Source: Lycorma delicatula (taxonomy: Eukaryota > Arthropoda > Insecta > Hemiptera > Fulgoridae). From it: a DNA stretch of 64,000 bases. Shown here piece after piece: positions 8,151 to 21,594 of the stretch; the first letter of the stretch is position 1; each line of letters begins with the position of its first letter. A program made the translations under genes and the position numbers. The stretch covers positions 154,300,575 to 154,364,574 of the forward strand of contig NC_134455.1 in NCBI RefSeq assembly GCF_047948215.1. The letters run 5' to 3'. The notes beneath the pieces are model-generated. The model had not been told where the DNA came from. It saw only the letters and a program-made list of their open reading frames with translations, and ran no database searches.

Positions 8151-11100
8151 AGACTCTTTTTAACATTCAACATCCTTTACACATTCACTTACACATTTCA
8201 AAAATAATACATTAGAATCTCTTTGGGAGTGTAATTTTGTATGGTAAAACTTCAAATTTATGAAATTTCACTTGCATGACAAGACCTACCAGATGATCTT
8301 ACGTAAAAAACGAAGTAAACGCAAATCTTTTGCAACAACTGTAATTTTTATAATTTATATTTTTGATAAAGTAAGTTTTACCTTTAACTATAATTGGAAA
8401 TGAAGAGTTGACAACAGTGACGTACGCATGGTATTTTTTACGAGTTAACAGAGAATTCAGTAATTTATTTTTATGGAATTTACAGAAATATTTATTCACG
8501 TTCATTCGCTATGAGTGAATACTCTTTATTTATCTATCATACTTCTATAGCGCTGGGATCGTAGAATTTTTTTTTTAATTAATGATTTAACCTTTTGAAA
8601 TTAATAGTTTAGTCTGATTTAGCTAACATTGACAGAATTATAAGCTTAACAAGCTACTTGTTGGTAGAAAATAATAACCGGAACGGGAAATAAAGCGAGA
8701 TTATTAACAATGATAGTACCTTAATTGCATTGATGCCGGAAGAATATGTTTAAAGCTTTCTTGTAATACATTAAAATATTCAGAAAGATTTAAAATAAGC
8801 AAGGTGTAAAATCTATTCAACATACATGGATGAATTACATGGTTCTACGCCAACTGTTTTTTTAACTGTGCAGTAAAAATAATTAAATTAGCACACACCT
8901 AAAAAATTAATGAAAACTTGATAGTGTACGGTTCTCATCGAGAATGTAAACTGTTGTTACTCTGTAACCCATGGACAGCCACGCCGCTTAAGTAATATCA
9001 GAACTATAACTGGCAGTTGATGTAACACTGAAGGGTTGATGATCATTGAGTTTGAAAAACCATAACTTGCGAAGGAATTTCCTACTTAATGTTGCTGCTC
9101 TTTAATTTAACATAAAATATTGAACTTGCTGTCATACTTAAAACCGTATAATTACAATAAAAGTTGTTTTAATACATCAAATTTTAACCATGGCTCATAA
9201 TACTGGTTTTATGTCGGTGCAGTAGTTGAAATACTCGCTCATAAGTTCAACAGTAGAAAATTAGTCTACCCAGTCGTTCTGAGTGATTACAAGTTGGTTT
9301 CCTGATTCTTTTGGATTCGTTAGGATGGCAGTATAAAACTTTGTTAAATGTAAATATCGAATGCAAACTATGTTCACGAAAGCCAATCACATAATTATTA
9401 AAGGTCTCAAAAAGGATGAAACATTTTATATAACTTCTTCAGAATATCTACTTCAAGACATGTGGTTACAGGAACGTGGAATCTTGACAACTGCACTGGA
9501 AGGGTCACTAGAAGGAGAAAGGGAAGCAAAAAGAAGGGTGAATTAATTGTAAAGTGTATATTGAATAAAACAAGCAGACGAAGGTGAAGGCATGGGACAG
9601 AAACGGATAGAAATAGCGGTGACGTAAGAACCTGCCGCCAGGCAGAACATAGACAATGAGAACTTCAGAACATACACTGAGACATTTGAAAAATTAAACT
9701 AATATAAGTTTTGAAGGACGATTGACATTAACTTAAATAGGAGAATGATTAACCACCATCTTAAATGACGAAGTTAACATTACAGCACTAACCGTTTACA
9801 TTGTAAAATTAAGACGCTACTCATTTACATATTAAGAATCCAATCAATTGGGAGCAATAAATAAAATTAAGACTGATCCTTTTATAAATAGATATATTAG
9901 TAATAAACATTACAAAATTACTAAAAATTCACAAAAACTGCTAATATTCGACATTTAAATAAATATGGTATTAAATTAAAAATAATCATTAATGTTAGTA
10001 TCATCAATTAATTATCATCTGATTATTTAAAACTATTTAGTTTCTAGAAGTTGAAATATATTTTGCAATTACATTATTAAAGGAATAATCTGGAAAAAGA
10101 AAAGAACATTGAAAAAGGAGTATTTATAAAAAGAAAATTTGAAAAAAGAAAAAAGAAAGAGAGGAAAATAAAAAGAGAAGTTGGGATAGAAGCCACAAAA
10201 ATATTTAAACTAATTTCTTAACTTTAGCAATTGAATACTGAATGTTTTCTTTTTAAATTCGTCACATAATAACAAAAATAATTTTATAGTAATGATAATT
10301 TCCATTAAAACTAATATTTAAGTTAATATCTGATTTTTACAATTTTTTTTATAAATTGATCATACTATCAGTAATGGGGTTAAATGTAAGGAGTCCTACG
10401 AACAAAAATTTTACTGAGAAAACTGATGCAAACTTCAATAAAATTGCACTTACATTGTAGATTAGAAAGTAGGTAAAATTCAAATTACAGAGTTTAAAAT
10501 AATAATACGATCATTTTATTATCCATTTCTGTTTACATTTGTAGTCTTCGAAATAAAAACATAAGGGCGTTTTCCTCCCTAGCATAATTAACACTAAATC
10601 TTTTACGTTTTCCAGGTGCATAATAAATAACAAATGAAAAAATAAATAAAATACAAAAAAAATTCAAGTAAAAAAAAAACTGCCAGCTTTTGGATTAGAT
10701 AATCACAGCTTGAACAACAGCTGGTGGTCTGAACTGTCATCAGATGAAACAGGAGGGTATAGTAGGTAAAAAAAGGCGCAGCCGCCAGCCGGATGTTTGC
10801 TCTGCACATTAAGAACACTTGATTGCATGTTAAACGCGGGGAGAAGATATTTGTGAAGAGAAGATAACTGATAAAAAATGAAAGAGAAACCCACAAATAA
10901 CTTGAACAAAATACTAGTCACAATTAAAAGTAAAATAGGACGAAAAAACAAATTGCTTACCTCCAATTGAAAATAGCAACATCGCATTAAACATAAAAAT
11001 ATAGATAGCACGGACGCGTAGATTAAATGCCTTGTTGCGAATATTTGCAATTACTTTTAAATGAAGTAGCGAAATCCAATTCTTTTTGTATTTACACCGA

Positions 11101-13590
11101 TGTTAATTAAGCTTCTCTCGTTTCCGGTTTTCTTTTGCGGTTAATAACTTAATCATGCTATTAAGTTTTACATAAAATTCTCATTTGAACATTTTAAATA
11201 AAAATAAACTTAGAAGGATTTATTGAGTTTGAAGGTTTATTGAAGTTATTAAGGTTTATTTACTTGAAGGTTTATTGAGCTTTTAAAAACTGATGAAATA
11301 TTTCAGCACGGTTGGTTGTTCTTGGCACCGTCTCATCTTGGTTGGTTTTTTGGAATCACAGGTGAGGGCGGAAAAGAGGATTCGCTGTAATTACTGTAAT
11401 TATCCGTGGGCAAGATGTTATCCAAAGATTCCAAACATTTCGGGTTACAGGCGCTACGATCAAAATTTCAAAATAAGCATCGGATATTTCTGTAGATGGT
11501 AAAACTGTAGAACGAAAGAACGATTTTAAAACCAGTCACTAATTTCGATGTCTTATTTATTATGACTGCGAAATCTATCATGCCATTTTAAATTTCCTAT
11601 TTTGCAATACCAGGATTGTCCCTGAAGAATATACTAAAATAAATTTTTAATTCATTTAGGACCTTTAATAATTCAAATTCAATTCGTTAAAGAAATACGA
11701 TCAAGATTTTTATGAATATCGTACGATTTTGGTACAGTTAAAAACACAAATTATTTATGCATTTTGTCCTACTCGATTCCTTCTTGCATTTTTGCTTGTT
11801 CCTTATGTGTTATACGGAAATAGGACGGCGAGAAACCGATCATCTAAAGCAAATTTGTGTTTTATGAGAAAATTTGAGTCTCTCATGTTTATGTGTTTGA
11901 TGAGTCTCTCATCGTTTATACGTTCTTATCAACTAGTTCGGTTTTGTTTTTAATTCAATACAAAATATTACCATTATCAAGTAAAAATCTGTTCTCAGTT
12001 AATTTAATTTTTGGGCGACTAAGAAACTTCAAACATTTCTAATAGAAACAAATTACATGAAACGTTCATCATAGTATGCAGCAATATACAGTGTTTTACG
12101 AAATAAGTAGAAGTCCGCAACCACGTAACCAAATTAAGAACGAGTACATTTTCACAAATTCCTCTGAGTACATTCAATCTTCTTTTGAACAGGAAAACCC
12201 CTTTAATCGAGTTATGTTAAAGAGTTTATGTTAAATTATTTAAAAATCAACGGTGAGACAGAGAATTTCAGTACAAGTAACTATTTATAGACTGCATTTT
12301 TCTTTAATCTGATTTTAAACCAAATTCTGAACAACATTGAAGAAAAAGAAAAATGAAAAAATTTCACTGAAATGAAAAATAGATTTATATTTTTTCTTCA
12401 AGCGGTCATCATTAAGTGAAAAAATAGCGAAAAATATTCAATATCTATTGACATATCCACAGTAATCATTATTGTTTTAATGTCCAAATTGACTCTGACT
12501 TTTCATAAATTACTCTCTACCTTTTCCTATTTTGATAGAACTAATCAGTATTGTTCAATTACACAAATTTTTAACTTATTTTTAATTAATAAAAGGTGAA
12601 GGTCTAATGAATTAAACAGTTTGCGTTACAACAAAATTACACGTATACTCCGCTTTTCAGCTTAATTTTTTTTTCGAAATCTCTGACAGATACTTCAACA
12701 AAGCATTCGATGTGTTCAGTCTTTCACTAAATTAATTAATAAATAATACGTTCTGAAACTCATCCGTAATATTTCATTCATCATATTGTCCCTGTTCAAC
12801 CCTGTTTAGCCATCACAAAATTAAAAGCGTGTATGAACGTTATAAAATATTTTTATAAACTAAATAAAAACTTAAATAGGACAATTAAAAGCAACTGAAA
12901 TAAAATAGTCAATATTTTTGTAGTAGAAGAAGATCAACGGAATAACTTACTAAAATTATTATTATTTTTTTTTTATAAAACTACAGTCGGATTTAGTAAA
13001 ATAAGCACATGATTTAGTATGGTATTTTAGTTAAATAATAATTTATGATAAAGAATATAGATAATCCCTCTTTGAATATGATGTAAATTTATGAAAATAT
13101 TCAAATGTGACATCAAGGCGCAAACATGCATTAATGCATCAGAAGGAATTTATTATACATGCATTAACAACTTAACTGCAAAATATTCAGTGAAAAATAA
13201 CCCAATTTTTTTTCAAATTCTATTAACATATTGTTTACAAATTATTTTATTTCTTCTTTACTAAATACAAAATTATTATGTGTATATTTTTTTTTTCAAG
13301 ATGTAGTTCGTCAATCTTAATATTTGAATAAATATTTTGTAAATGCGATTGGAATCGAAAGATTTATCAATCATTTTAACATAATATAAAGTAATAAAAT
13401 AATATTTAAATAAAACAAAGTTTATTCGTTAAAATATTTAGTGTTATTTGAATGATATAAATAAACATTTCCGATGAAAAACATATCCTTTATACTTCAC
13501 GCTGATATACACCGAGCTAATAATAAAGGAAACAAAGCGTGTTTAATAATACAACCAAATACTTTGCGAGTTACATTGCATTATTTGTGA
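8150..13590. other. Long AT-rich tract with no recognised gene
   Basis: Only short open frames occur here, such as 9361-9546, 10603-10896 and 11293-11502. They lack motifs, and the minus-strand ones at 10.6-11.05 kb are hydrophobic products of AT-rich DNA. No structured repeat was identified. Confidence 0.45.
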
Positions 13591-13645
13591 AAGGAAGCTC
13601 TTCCTTCCCTCTAAATGCGAGTGAGTCACTCGCATTGAGAGGGAA
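13591..13645. repeat. Two adjacent short palindromes
   Basis: AAGGAAG-CT-CTTCCTT (13591-13606) overlaps a second palindrome with 20-bp arms, 13605-13624 and 13626-13645. Its core is ATGCGAGTGA-G-TCACTCGCAT and it has a single arm mismatch. Confidence 0.85.
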
Positions 13646-14194
13646 AATCTAGCCGTTAATCAAATTTAAAACATTTTTTATAAAATTTATATAAAAATAT
13701 AATATAAAAACATGTAGGCTATACTCAATTTATTAAAAAAAAAATCAGTAGATGGATGTATAGATAGATAAACAATGTTTATTTAAAAAATATCTGAATA
13801 ATAAATAAAAACGTAAATTTTTTATACAGATCGGTGCAAAATAAAAACGTAAAATACAAGATAAAAAATAGATGTAATTTAAGTCCGTATAATTTTTTAA
13901 AATATAGACAATGTTTAGGTAAATTAAATATAAAAAAACATATTTATTCACAATTCAGAATTTTTATTAAAAATTAATTTGAACATATGTTTATTGAACT
14001 AGTTGCGGAAAATCTGTTTTTTTTTTCTTTAAATTGTTTAATTAGTTTTGTTTGTTTTCTCCAAGTTTTCCAGCTACTGCCGGGTCTAGATGTGTGTGTA
14101 CTGGGAAAATTCAATTACCGGGACTTGCTTGCAAGACCTGGCGTAGCTGCCCGTAGTACACTGAAAGTCTAAATGTAACGGTAAACATGAAATA

Positions 14195-14325
14195 CGGAAC
14201 AGACTCAGGTAGACCAGTCCTGAAAGGTGTTGTTAATTGAAACCCAACTACCAAAAAACACTGGTATCCACAATCTAGCATTCAAATTCATATAACATCA
14301 ACTGCCTTTACAAGGACTCAAACCT
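14195..14325 (-). mobile_element. SINE fragment, family S1
   Basis: It aligns with the fuller copy at 61970-62260. Shared words are 'GTTAATTGAAACCCAAC', 'CACTGGTATCCACAATCTAG' and 'ATTCAAATTCATATAA'. It runs from the 3' body toward the B-box region on the minus strand. The tRNA-like head is lost or decayed. Confidence 0.65.
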
Positions 14326-14374
14326 TAATGTTTAATTAGTATTATTAAAACATTAATCTAAGTGTAATGTTGTC

Positions 14375-14765
14375 TCTGTAAACGGAAATCTTTTAATTAT
14401 ATTATTTATAAATCTGTGGGAAGATTGTTTTAAATAGCGAGGTAATTTATACAAAATCACAACAGAAGCTTCATAATATTTCTTTCTTGTAAATCGAAGT
14501 ATTTTGTTGAATTACACAAAAAGTTTCTTCGTTTGGTTTGGTAGAGGTGTATATAGTAACTTTTTAAAAATATGTAACTATTTTTTTAAATAAAAATTGT
14601 ACATTCATAAATATAAACTAAGTTAATGTATTCAGTTTAATAAATTTCGGTCTTCACAATTCATAGTATGGGCGCTAAACAATGTTCTGACGGCTCATAT
14701 TTTAAAAACTAGTTCTGCCTATATGAAGAACCCCCAAAAGATGATGTTATACTTTAAAAGGGAAT
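14375..14765 (+). repeat. Dispersed repeat beta, copy 1 (partial)
   Basis: It aligns with 21600-21910: 'AATCTTTTAATTATATT', 'AAATCTGTGGGAAGATTGTT', then 'GGGCGCTAAACAATGTTCTG' and 'ACGGCTCAT' corresponding to 'GGCGCCAGAAATAATCTG' and 'ACAGCTCAT'. The distal part seen at 22.0 kb is missing. Confidence 0.55.
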
Positions 14766-15249
14766 TAACGTAAGCATAATTATTATTATTATTATCACAA
14801 GGTTAGCGTTTTCTTAAGGTATTTAAGAGCAAAACAGTACGGTTTGATTTTGTTAAAACGATATCAATTTGATCACGCCATGAGAACTTGTCACAATAAA
14901 ACACCCAGAAATTTCGCTTAATGGCAACGAAATACTACTGTTTAATAGGAATTTTATCCATGTGATCAGCAATTTTATAATTAATGCAGTTAATATATAC
15001 AAACTGAATAATAATAAAAATGATTATACTGTTTCATTTTGTCCATTTAAAACTGAAGTTTCGAATAATCGTTAACAAACTCGTTAACAAGCAGTATGTT
15101 CAGACTCACCTATCATTTCCTCCTCATTAATGTAAAGAAACTGCATTTAACCGTCTCTTCTTCTATCTCATTAAAGGCATATAAAATTAATATTCCAGTT
15201 GGCGAGTTCACCAGCTGATTTATATAATATATTACTATGTATTAATTGT

Positions 15250-15683
15250 ATTGTTAGTCTAAAGCTAATCTTTATAAGTGTAAGTTAACTTTTCACGAGT
15301 ACAAATATAATGTTCATAATTCTCATAAATATGTTAATCAATCAATATGTACATTATTAATAATATAAATATTATTAAATGAAAAATGTTATAACCTATA
15401 TGCATAATAAAACAGACATTTATAGACTAAGAGTAACAGAGAATTTATTTATTAATATAAACGAACGGGAGACATATATTTACAGAATAATTAATAACGC
15501 ATTTAAGAATAGTTATTCGATGGTACACATAAAGCGCCGGTTGGTTTATATTAATAAATAAATTCACCGTTAGTCTAAAAATGTGTGTTTTATTATTCAT
15601 ATAGATTATAACATGTATTTAACGATCTTTATATTATTAGTTAATAATGTACATACTGATTGATTAACATATATATTAGAATA

Positions 15684-15724
<41 letters not shown>

Positions 15725-15800
15725 TTATGAACATTATATTTCTACTTGTGAAAAATTAACTTACACTTATAAAGATTAGATTTAGACTATACAATTTTAA
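15250..15800. mobile_element. Inverted-repeat element beside BEL/Pao relic
   Basis: The arm at 15250-15372 is the reverse complement of 15627-15800, at high identity over about 120 bp. Examples are 'ATCTTTATAAGTGTAAGTTA' against 'TAACTTACACTTATAAAGAT', and 'TTAATCAATCAATATGTACA' against its partner. The right arm is expanded by a TA microsatellite at 15686-15719. The centre encodes at most a 60-residue frame (15379-15561) with no recognisable motif. It resembles a MITE or foldback element abutting the truncated retroelement. Confidence 0.7.
15686..15719. repeat. TA microsatellite
   Basis: Uninterrupted TA run inserted in the right arm of the inverted-repeat element. The left arm lacks it. 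Confidence 0.95.
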
Positions 15801-15819
15801 AATGTCCCTGATTATTGCC

Positions 15820-17390
15820 ATTATCAAAACAATAACAAAAAACTTTAGTACAATATCAAATGCATTTTACGTACTTGTTTACCAACTATTTTTTAGGTCA
15901 TCTAGTTTTTCAGTAGGTTGTCTACAACATCTGGTAAAACGGCACATTGCATCTTGAGACTTAAGCTTTTATATCTAGATTGCAATGTGAGATTGACACT
16001 GTAAACGGATTGTGATAACGAATTGTTTATGCTCAAAATAGGAAGATCATTTTTAATAAGTTTGAGTCCTAATTTTTGAGGAAAACTGTGTGTTCAAAAA
16101 TTCACTTGACTACCCGAATCCAATAACATTCTACATGAATGTGTACAATAGATTTTTATTTCCGACTTATTATTTTCTAAATTAGAATGATTAATTTTGT
16201 CCGTACGGATGATTGTATTGTGTTTCTTTGCAAAACTCCTACACAGACCCTTTCAAAAACATCGATTAATAGAATGGACCTTATGTAAACAATTATAACA
16301 ACAATTACTATCTTCCAAAAACGCTTTACGATCATCAATGGACAAATTTAAAAATTCTTTACATTCTTTACATAATGATTTCAGTCAAAGAACAAACAAT
16401 GATTATAATTATACTTCGAATAATAACTAACAGTTTTTCCTCTATATTGCTTGTTAGAATTTAAGGGTTATTAAAGCGTTTGTTGAAAGGTTTGGTTGAA
16501 TTCTTTCCTTTGTTGACATTGCTTCTTGTATTCATTATCGTATTTAAAGTGATTACATTAATGTTTTCGAGAAGTTGTCGTCTCGTGTTAAGAAATTCTA
16601 TGAAGTCGTAAAGTGGGAAACCTTTGATTAACCTTTGACAATTTTTCCTTCCATATTCTTGAAGTGTTATAATCCAATTTAGATGTTAGAAGTTAGACTA
16701 CTATTAATTCATATGTATTGACAGGAAGTTGTATTGCCTCAAGCGAGTTTACATGTGAGGATATTTCGTTAATAAACTTTGATAAAGTATATACAGAGTC
16801 TCTTTTTATGGAATCTGCCCTTAAGATATCATCAGCATTATGAAATGCAATTAAATATTTGATGTCATATCGTGTCCTTAGTAAATCTAAAGCAATTACA
16901 TAACTCTCATTCGTTATTGACCATTTTTTTAATAATGGCTAAGGCTTCATCTTTCAAAGAAGCATGGAAATAATGCAGTTACTGTAAATTTAAGTCAGTT
17001 CTATTATGTATTAAGTCAATAAATATATTATAAAAATGCTGCCACTCTAAAATGTTACCGCTGAATTGATTGGTTGTAACTGTATGTTACAACCAATCAA
17101 CTATAACGTGCAACTGTATGTTACTTGCTGCATTTGAATTAATTTCTTGATTGGATGAATTTTGATTGTTATTACGGTTTATTAATTGTTGTAATTTACA
17201 CTCTATGGTGCACAAATCTTCCTTTACTTGTTCTCGATCTAAAGACAAAACATCATCGTGAAAATTTATTTCAAGCTTTGTCTGAGTAAGATCGTATTTA
17301 CCTTGTAAATAGGTTGCGTAATTTAATTTGTAAGGCATGATTGTCACTGTGTGAAGGATCAAACATTTCAACAAATGTGCCAATCCTTGT
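15820..17390 (-). pseudogene. BEL/Pao retrotransposon gag-protease relic
   Basis: On the minus strand the order is: a gag N-terminus with a glutamine/asparagine-rich stretch (17383-17087); a gag core (FSGNILEWQHFYNIF, ASLKDEALAII, ESYVIALDLLRTRYD); a Cys/His knuckle region near 16340-16260 (CKECKEFLNLS...CCYNCL.KVHSINRC); and an aspartic-protease motif near 16095-16130 (RMLLDSGSQVNF). This order is typical of BEL/Pao gag-pol. Stops and frameshifts are frequent. Reverse transcriptase, RNase H and integrase are absent because the relic is cut off at about 15800 by the inverted-repeat element. A palindromic insertion at 17066-17100 puts a stop in gag. Confidence 0.78.
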
Positions 17391-17527
17391 TATGGAGGCC
17401 ATTATTGATCCTCGTTAGTGGTTCTTTCTCCATTGTAATATTAATAACTCAAATATATAATCTGAAGTATTAACCATATAATTAAATAATATTATAATAA
17501 TATGAAATATCGTGAACCCAATTGCAA

Positions 17528-17689
17528 TGTTGAATAATATCTAAATATCCAATAATTCCGTTCTCTGGTATTAATCATAAAGTAAAGTATTGAATTGTAG
17601 AACTTCAATACCCGCAGTCAGAGGACGAAAAACTAAGGTTCGAATAACCACAGTTGCTGCAATATCTTGGTTATGTTAATTATCCAACA
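17528..17689 (-). repeat. Candidate 5' LTR of the BEL/Pao relic
   Basis: On the minus strand a 162-bp block begins TGTTGGATAAT and ends ATTATTCAACA, giving TG...CA ends and near-perfect 11-bp terminal inversions. It lies just upstream of gag, where a 5' LTR belongs. A following TGGGTTCACG could be a primer-binding site. There is no second copy in the window, so this is an inference. Confidence 0.35.
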
Positions 17690-17699
17690 TTGTTACTTG

Positions 17700-20600
17700 T
17701 TAATGATTCATTATTTTTTATAAATAAATCTCTTCTTCATGTATTACATAAGCCTTTATTGAATATCATAATTTTTACATTTTAAGTTAATTTAATCTTT
17801 ATTAGTAAATTAGTATTACATTGTTTAATATTATGTATACTAGCTAGTTGAATGTGTGTATGTTTTTTTAAATAATGAAACAATGTATTTTAAATTAATT
17901 GTAATAAAATATAAAAGCAAAGTGAAAATCATCGTATTATTGATATTTTTCAAATGAAATAGTAATATTGTGAATAATTTAAATATTTATATATTATACG
18001 GTTATAAATAATTTCATTGATTTGTTCTCTCCCAAATGTGATTATTAGTATGGACATAAGTGTTATATATTATTGTTATTCTTAATGAATATTAATTAAT
18101 ATTAATGTGTTTATTTATCACATTTATATTGCTTCTACACTCCTAAACAAAACTTACAGACTAATTACTACACTACATTCATACACACATATGTACTATT
18201 GCAGGCACATATGCAAACAATATATACATACATGTTTAACGAAATTACTAAATAACAATCAATTTTAATACAAAACAATATATGATCAAACATAATTGCA
18301 AAATGTATACAATGATGTACTATGTAGCAGCTATACATATAATTTTATAACTGCTAATTATAAAACAAGCTTTATAAATATATTTTATTACTCCAATAAA
18401 TTTTCTATGATCTAAAAAACTTTATTTTATTTAAGCGGTTTTTCTTTAAAAAAAAATTACAGAAATTTTTTTATTACTATTTTAACTCAAATTTTACTGT
18501 GAAATGCCCAGAAATAGAAAAAGATGCCTGCTTAACTATCTAGTAATTTTCTCACTATGCTTGCCAAAATAGGCATTTTTATATAAATAATTTTTCAGTT
18601 ATCGACCATTTCTTGAGTAATAGTTATTGCATTCAGGAAAATTTGCATTTTTTTAACAGAATAAATTTTCACATTTTAAACCTTTCTCAATTTAACATTT
18701 TATTCGAAATTAATTTTCATTTTCATTTATCAACGGAATGATGGAACATCCATGAAGAAAAGCTTTCATTTCTGTTCTGGTTAAATCTCTGTTAGAATAA
18801 TAGATGTTACAGATATTATCTAACCTTTCACTTTAACGAGTGCCCCGATCACCAGAGGGATTATGGAGAAACGGACATTAACTATTTTGGAGGGGATCGT
18901 GAATTTACCTTTGAGTGGTGATGGTTGTCTCGTATTTTGATTTCTCGGAGTGTAGATTACCCATGGCCTTTCCTTATACTTAATTCTTTTTTCCCCACTT
19001 TCGGTTCTATAGGTATATATTTGACCCTGTCAATATTAAAGATACACGTAAGTAGGATACTTAGGCGGATAGTACGAATTTACTATTCGTTAATGTAATC
19101 TGGCTGCCTGTGGATCAACCTGAAATTCGTTTTTCTGTTTCAATAATAAGCCTACTAATTTTTTCTAAAATACAGTATCGTATATTTAATAAATATGAAG
19201 GGTTGGAACTAGCATTTTACAAATATAATTTCTTCTTTACACGAAAAAAAAATTAAAAATAAATAAAAAACTTAATATAGGTAATACATAACTTATATTA
19301 TTAAAATAATCAAAAACGGAAAATAAAATCTTTGCAGGTACAAATTAGGTATTCAATACCAAAGTAACATTATTAAAAACATTTAAAAAATAAATACATA
19401 GTCTATTTTATGTAATACAAAATTAAGAAAATCTTAATAATATAGTTAAGAAAAATAGGAAAAACACTATAAAAAAAAATTACAAGGAATAAGCATCCAT
19501 TCCATTCTTTTTTCTTTCGTTTATAAACTTTTAAATGTTATGTATTATTCATAGGAAGCTGCTTAGCAACTAATACTTCTTCTGACTTTGTTAAATGAAT
19601 CGAATAATGAAATCATTTAACAGTTACGAGCTGTTGTTCGTTCTCAGCTACTAGAATTAATTACTCTTTTATCAGAATAGAAGATTATTAACTTTATCTA
19701 AAAAATAAACCGTCGAACATCAAACATTCTATTTTCGGTATTTCTTTGAAGTTACTGTAATTTGTAAACCGTAATTTAAATGTTTATTTTGTTACATTAT
19801 GAACTGGCCTTTAGAAAATAATCTATACGTGAACTTAATACCGGTTCCTGTATTGTATTTATATTTATTACATGTTACACTATAAATTTAAACCACCGGA
19901 AAATTTTTAAAAATGTGCAATTTTTCTTTTTATCTTTACGTTTAAAAATTACTCCCAACATGTATTTCTTATCCATAATTGAATATGAATAATTACATTC
20001 GACTGTAGTTTTTTTATTAATTAAATCAATTTAAAAAATTGTGCTAAAGACTAAAATAGACAAAAGATCTTTACAGTTCATCCTTAAATATATTTTTATT
20101 AGTTGCCAAATTAAAAATAAGTTCAGCACCAAAACCTTATTAACAATTAATTTAAAGCCGACCTCTAAAAACCGGAATAAAAAAAATTGAAAAATTACTG
20201 TTTTTGTTTATTTAGCACGATTTTTTAGGTTTTTAAAAATTATGGCATAAGTTTTTTAAATATTGACATTTACTACTTATAATTTTATTAAAAAAAGGAC
20301 AAATTTTATTTACAAAAATGTTTGGAAACAAAAGGATTTACAAGGAACGTAAGGCGATACATCCGTTAGTGTCCCCTGGAAATCTTTTGTGGTCATTAAA
20401 TAACTGGTATCAAGCGTAAATAAGATTGATTGGAATGTAAATCTATGTATTATATTTCTAAATTTGTTTAATTATCTTTATTAAGTTTCATAAGAAAAAA
20501 TATTTTGAATATAAAAATGATATCAGACAACAGAATGCTCTTCAAATTTTGCAATATATTTTAAATTGGTGTAAAGAACCCTTACTTATAAAGAACCACT

Positions 20601-21590
20601 TTAATGTGTATGAATTAAATGAATTGTGTGACTACAAATCTGAAATTCGGTAAAATTATCGTCTCCATCCATTTACGTATCGCTGTGGTAAAATGATAGG
20701 ATGAATGTTAGACTGACGACATAATCTATAAAAATCTTCAAATTATCTACATTGTGGGCAATGATTTTTCTAGTTTAATCAGTTTCCATTTATCTAAAAA
20801 AAAAAAAAATATTACAGCGGAACCACCAGAAGAACTCGTTCCACAAAGTAAAAAGGGATCATCAATTTCGGTACATTTCATGGTGAAAGCTTCAATATAC
20901 ATAAAAACTAGTTGAATTCAGAACCTCCATCTCCTTTTTTAGAAGTCGAGTAAAATTCAATGCTCTTAGATTCAAAATAAAGAGCAAATACTGAATGAAT
21001 AAATCAATTTTAATTTGGAATAACACAAGTAAACACAGAAGGTTAGTAAATTTCAATCAACATATAGTTTTAAATATGATAAAGAGAAGTACTACACTTC
21101 AGTGTGGATCTGAATGAAATTTTCCATCTCCCGAGATGTTTCCGAGTGGGATACAACAAATAAAAAGTATGAATTTAAACAAAGTTTTAAATAGAAGCTC
21201 ACATCTAACTATTATTATTCTGAATGAATAATAATATATTAACCAGTTGTAAGGTATCTCGGCAAAGACTGATTGAAATATGCCCTAAACAAATAATATT
21301 TACATTTAATGATAAATAAATAAAACTCTCATACTGATTGGTATATAAATCATACATTATATAGAACACGTCATTATAAGATAAATTATAAATATAAAAA
21401 TATATATTTGGAAATAAAAAATAGTTGTGATGAAAAATATAAAATAAGGTAAATAGATTAAATATAAAAAATTACGCAAAGAATTTGAGTATTCAGAAGA
21501 TGCTACTGAAAAAATATTTCGAGCCCCTATTCGTTAAATAGAAATCCAGAAAATTCAGTTTTTTTATTTAAAAATCAATCGACAGAGTAA
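17700..21590. other. AT-rich tract with no recognised gene
   Basis: No coding frame above 60 codons and no motif. A slightly GC-richer patch at 18830-19130 was inspected and not recognised. Confidence 0.45.
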
Positions 21591-21594
21591 ATTG

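Noticed and set aside
9361..9546. 61-residue plus-strand frame
   Set aside because: Some resemblance in tone to LINE C-termini (EGEREAKRR), but no ordered motifs on either side.
10603..11050. Two overlapping hydrophobic minus-strand frames as membrane proteins
   Set aside because: Two frames of the same AT-rich stretch both look hydrophobic, which is a composition effect.
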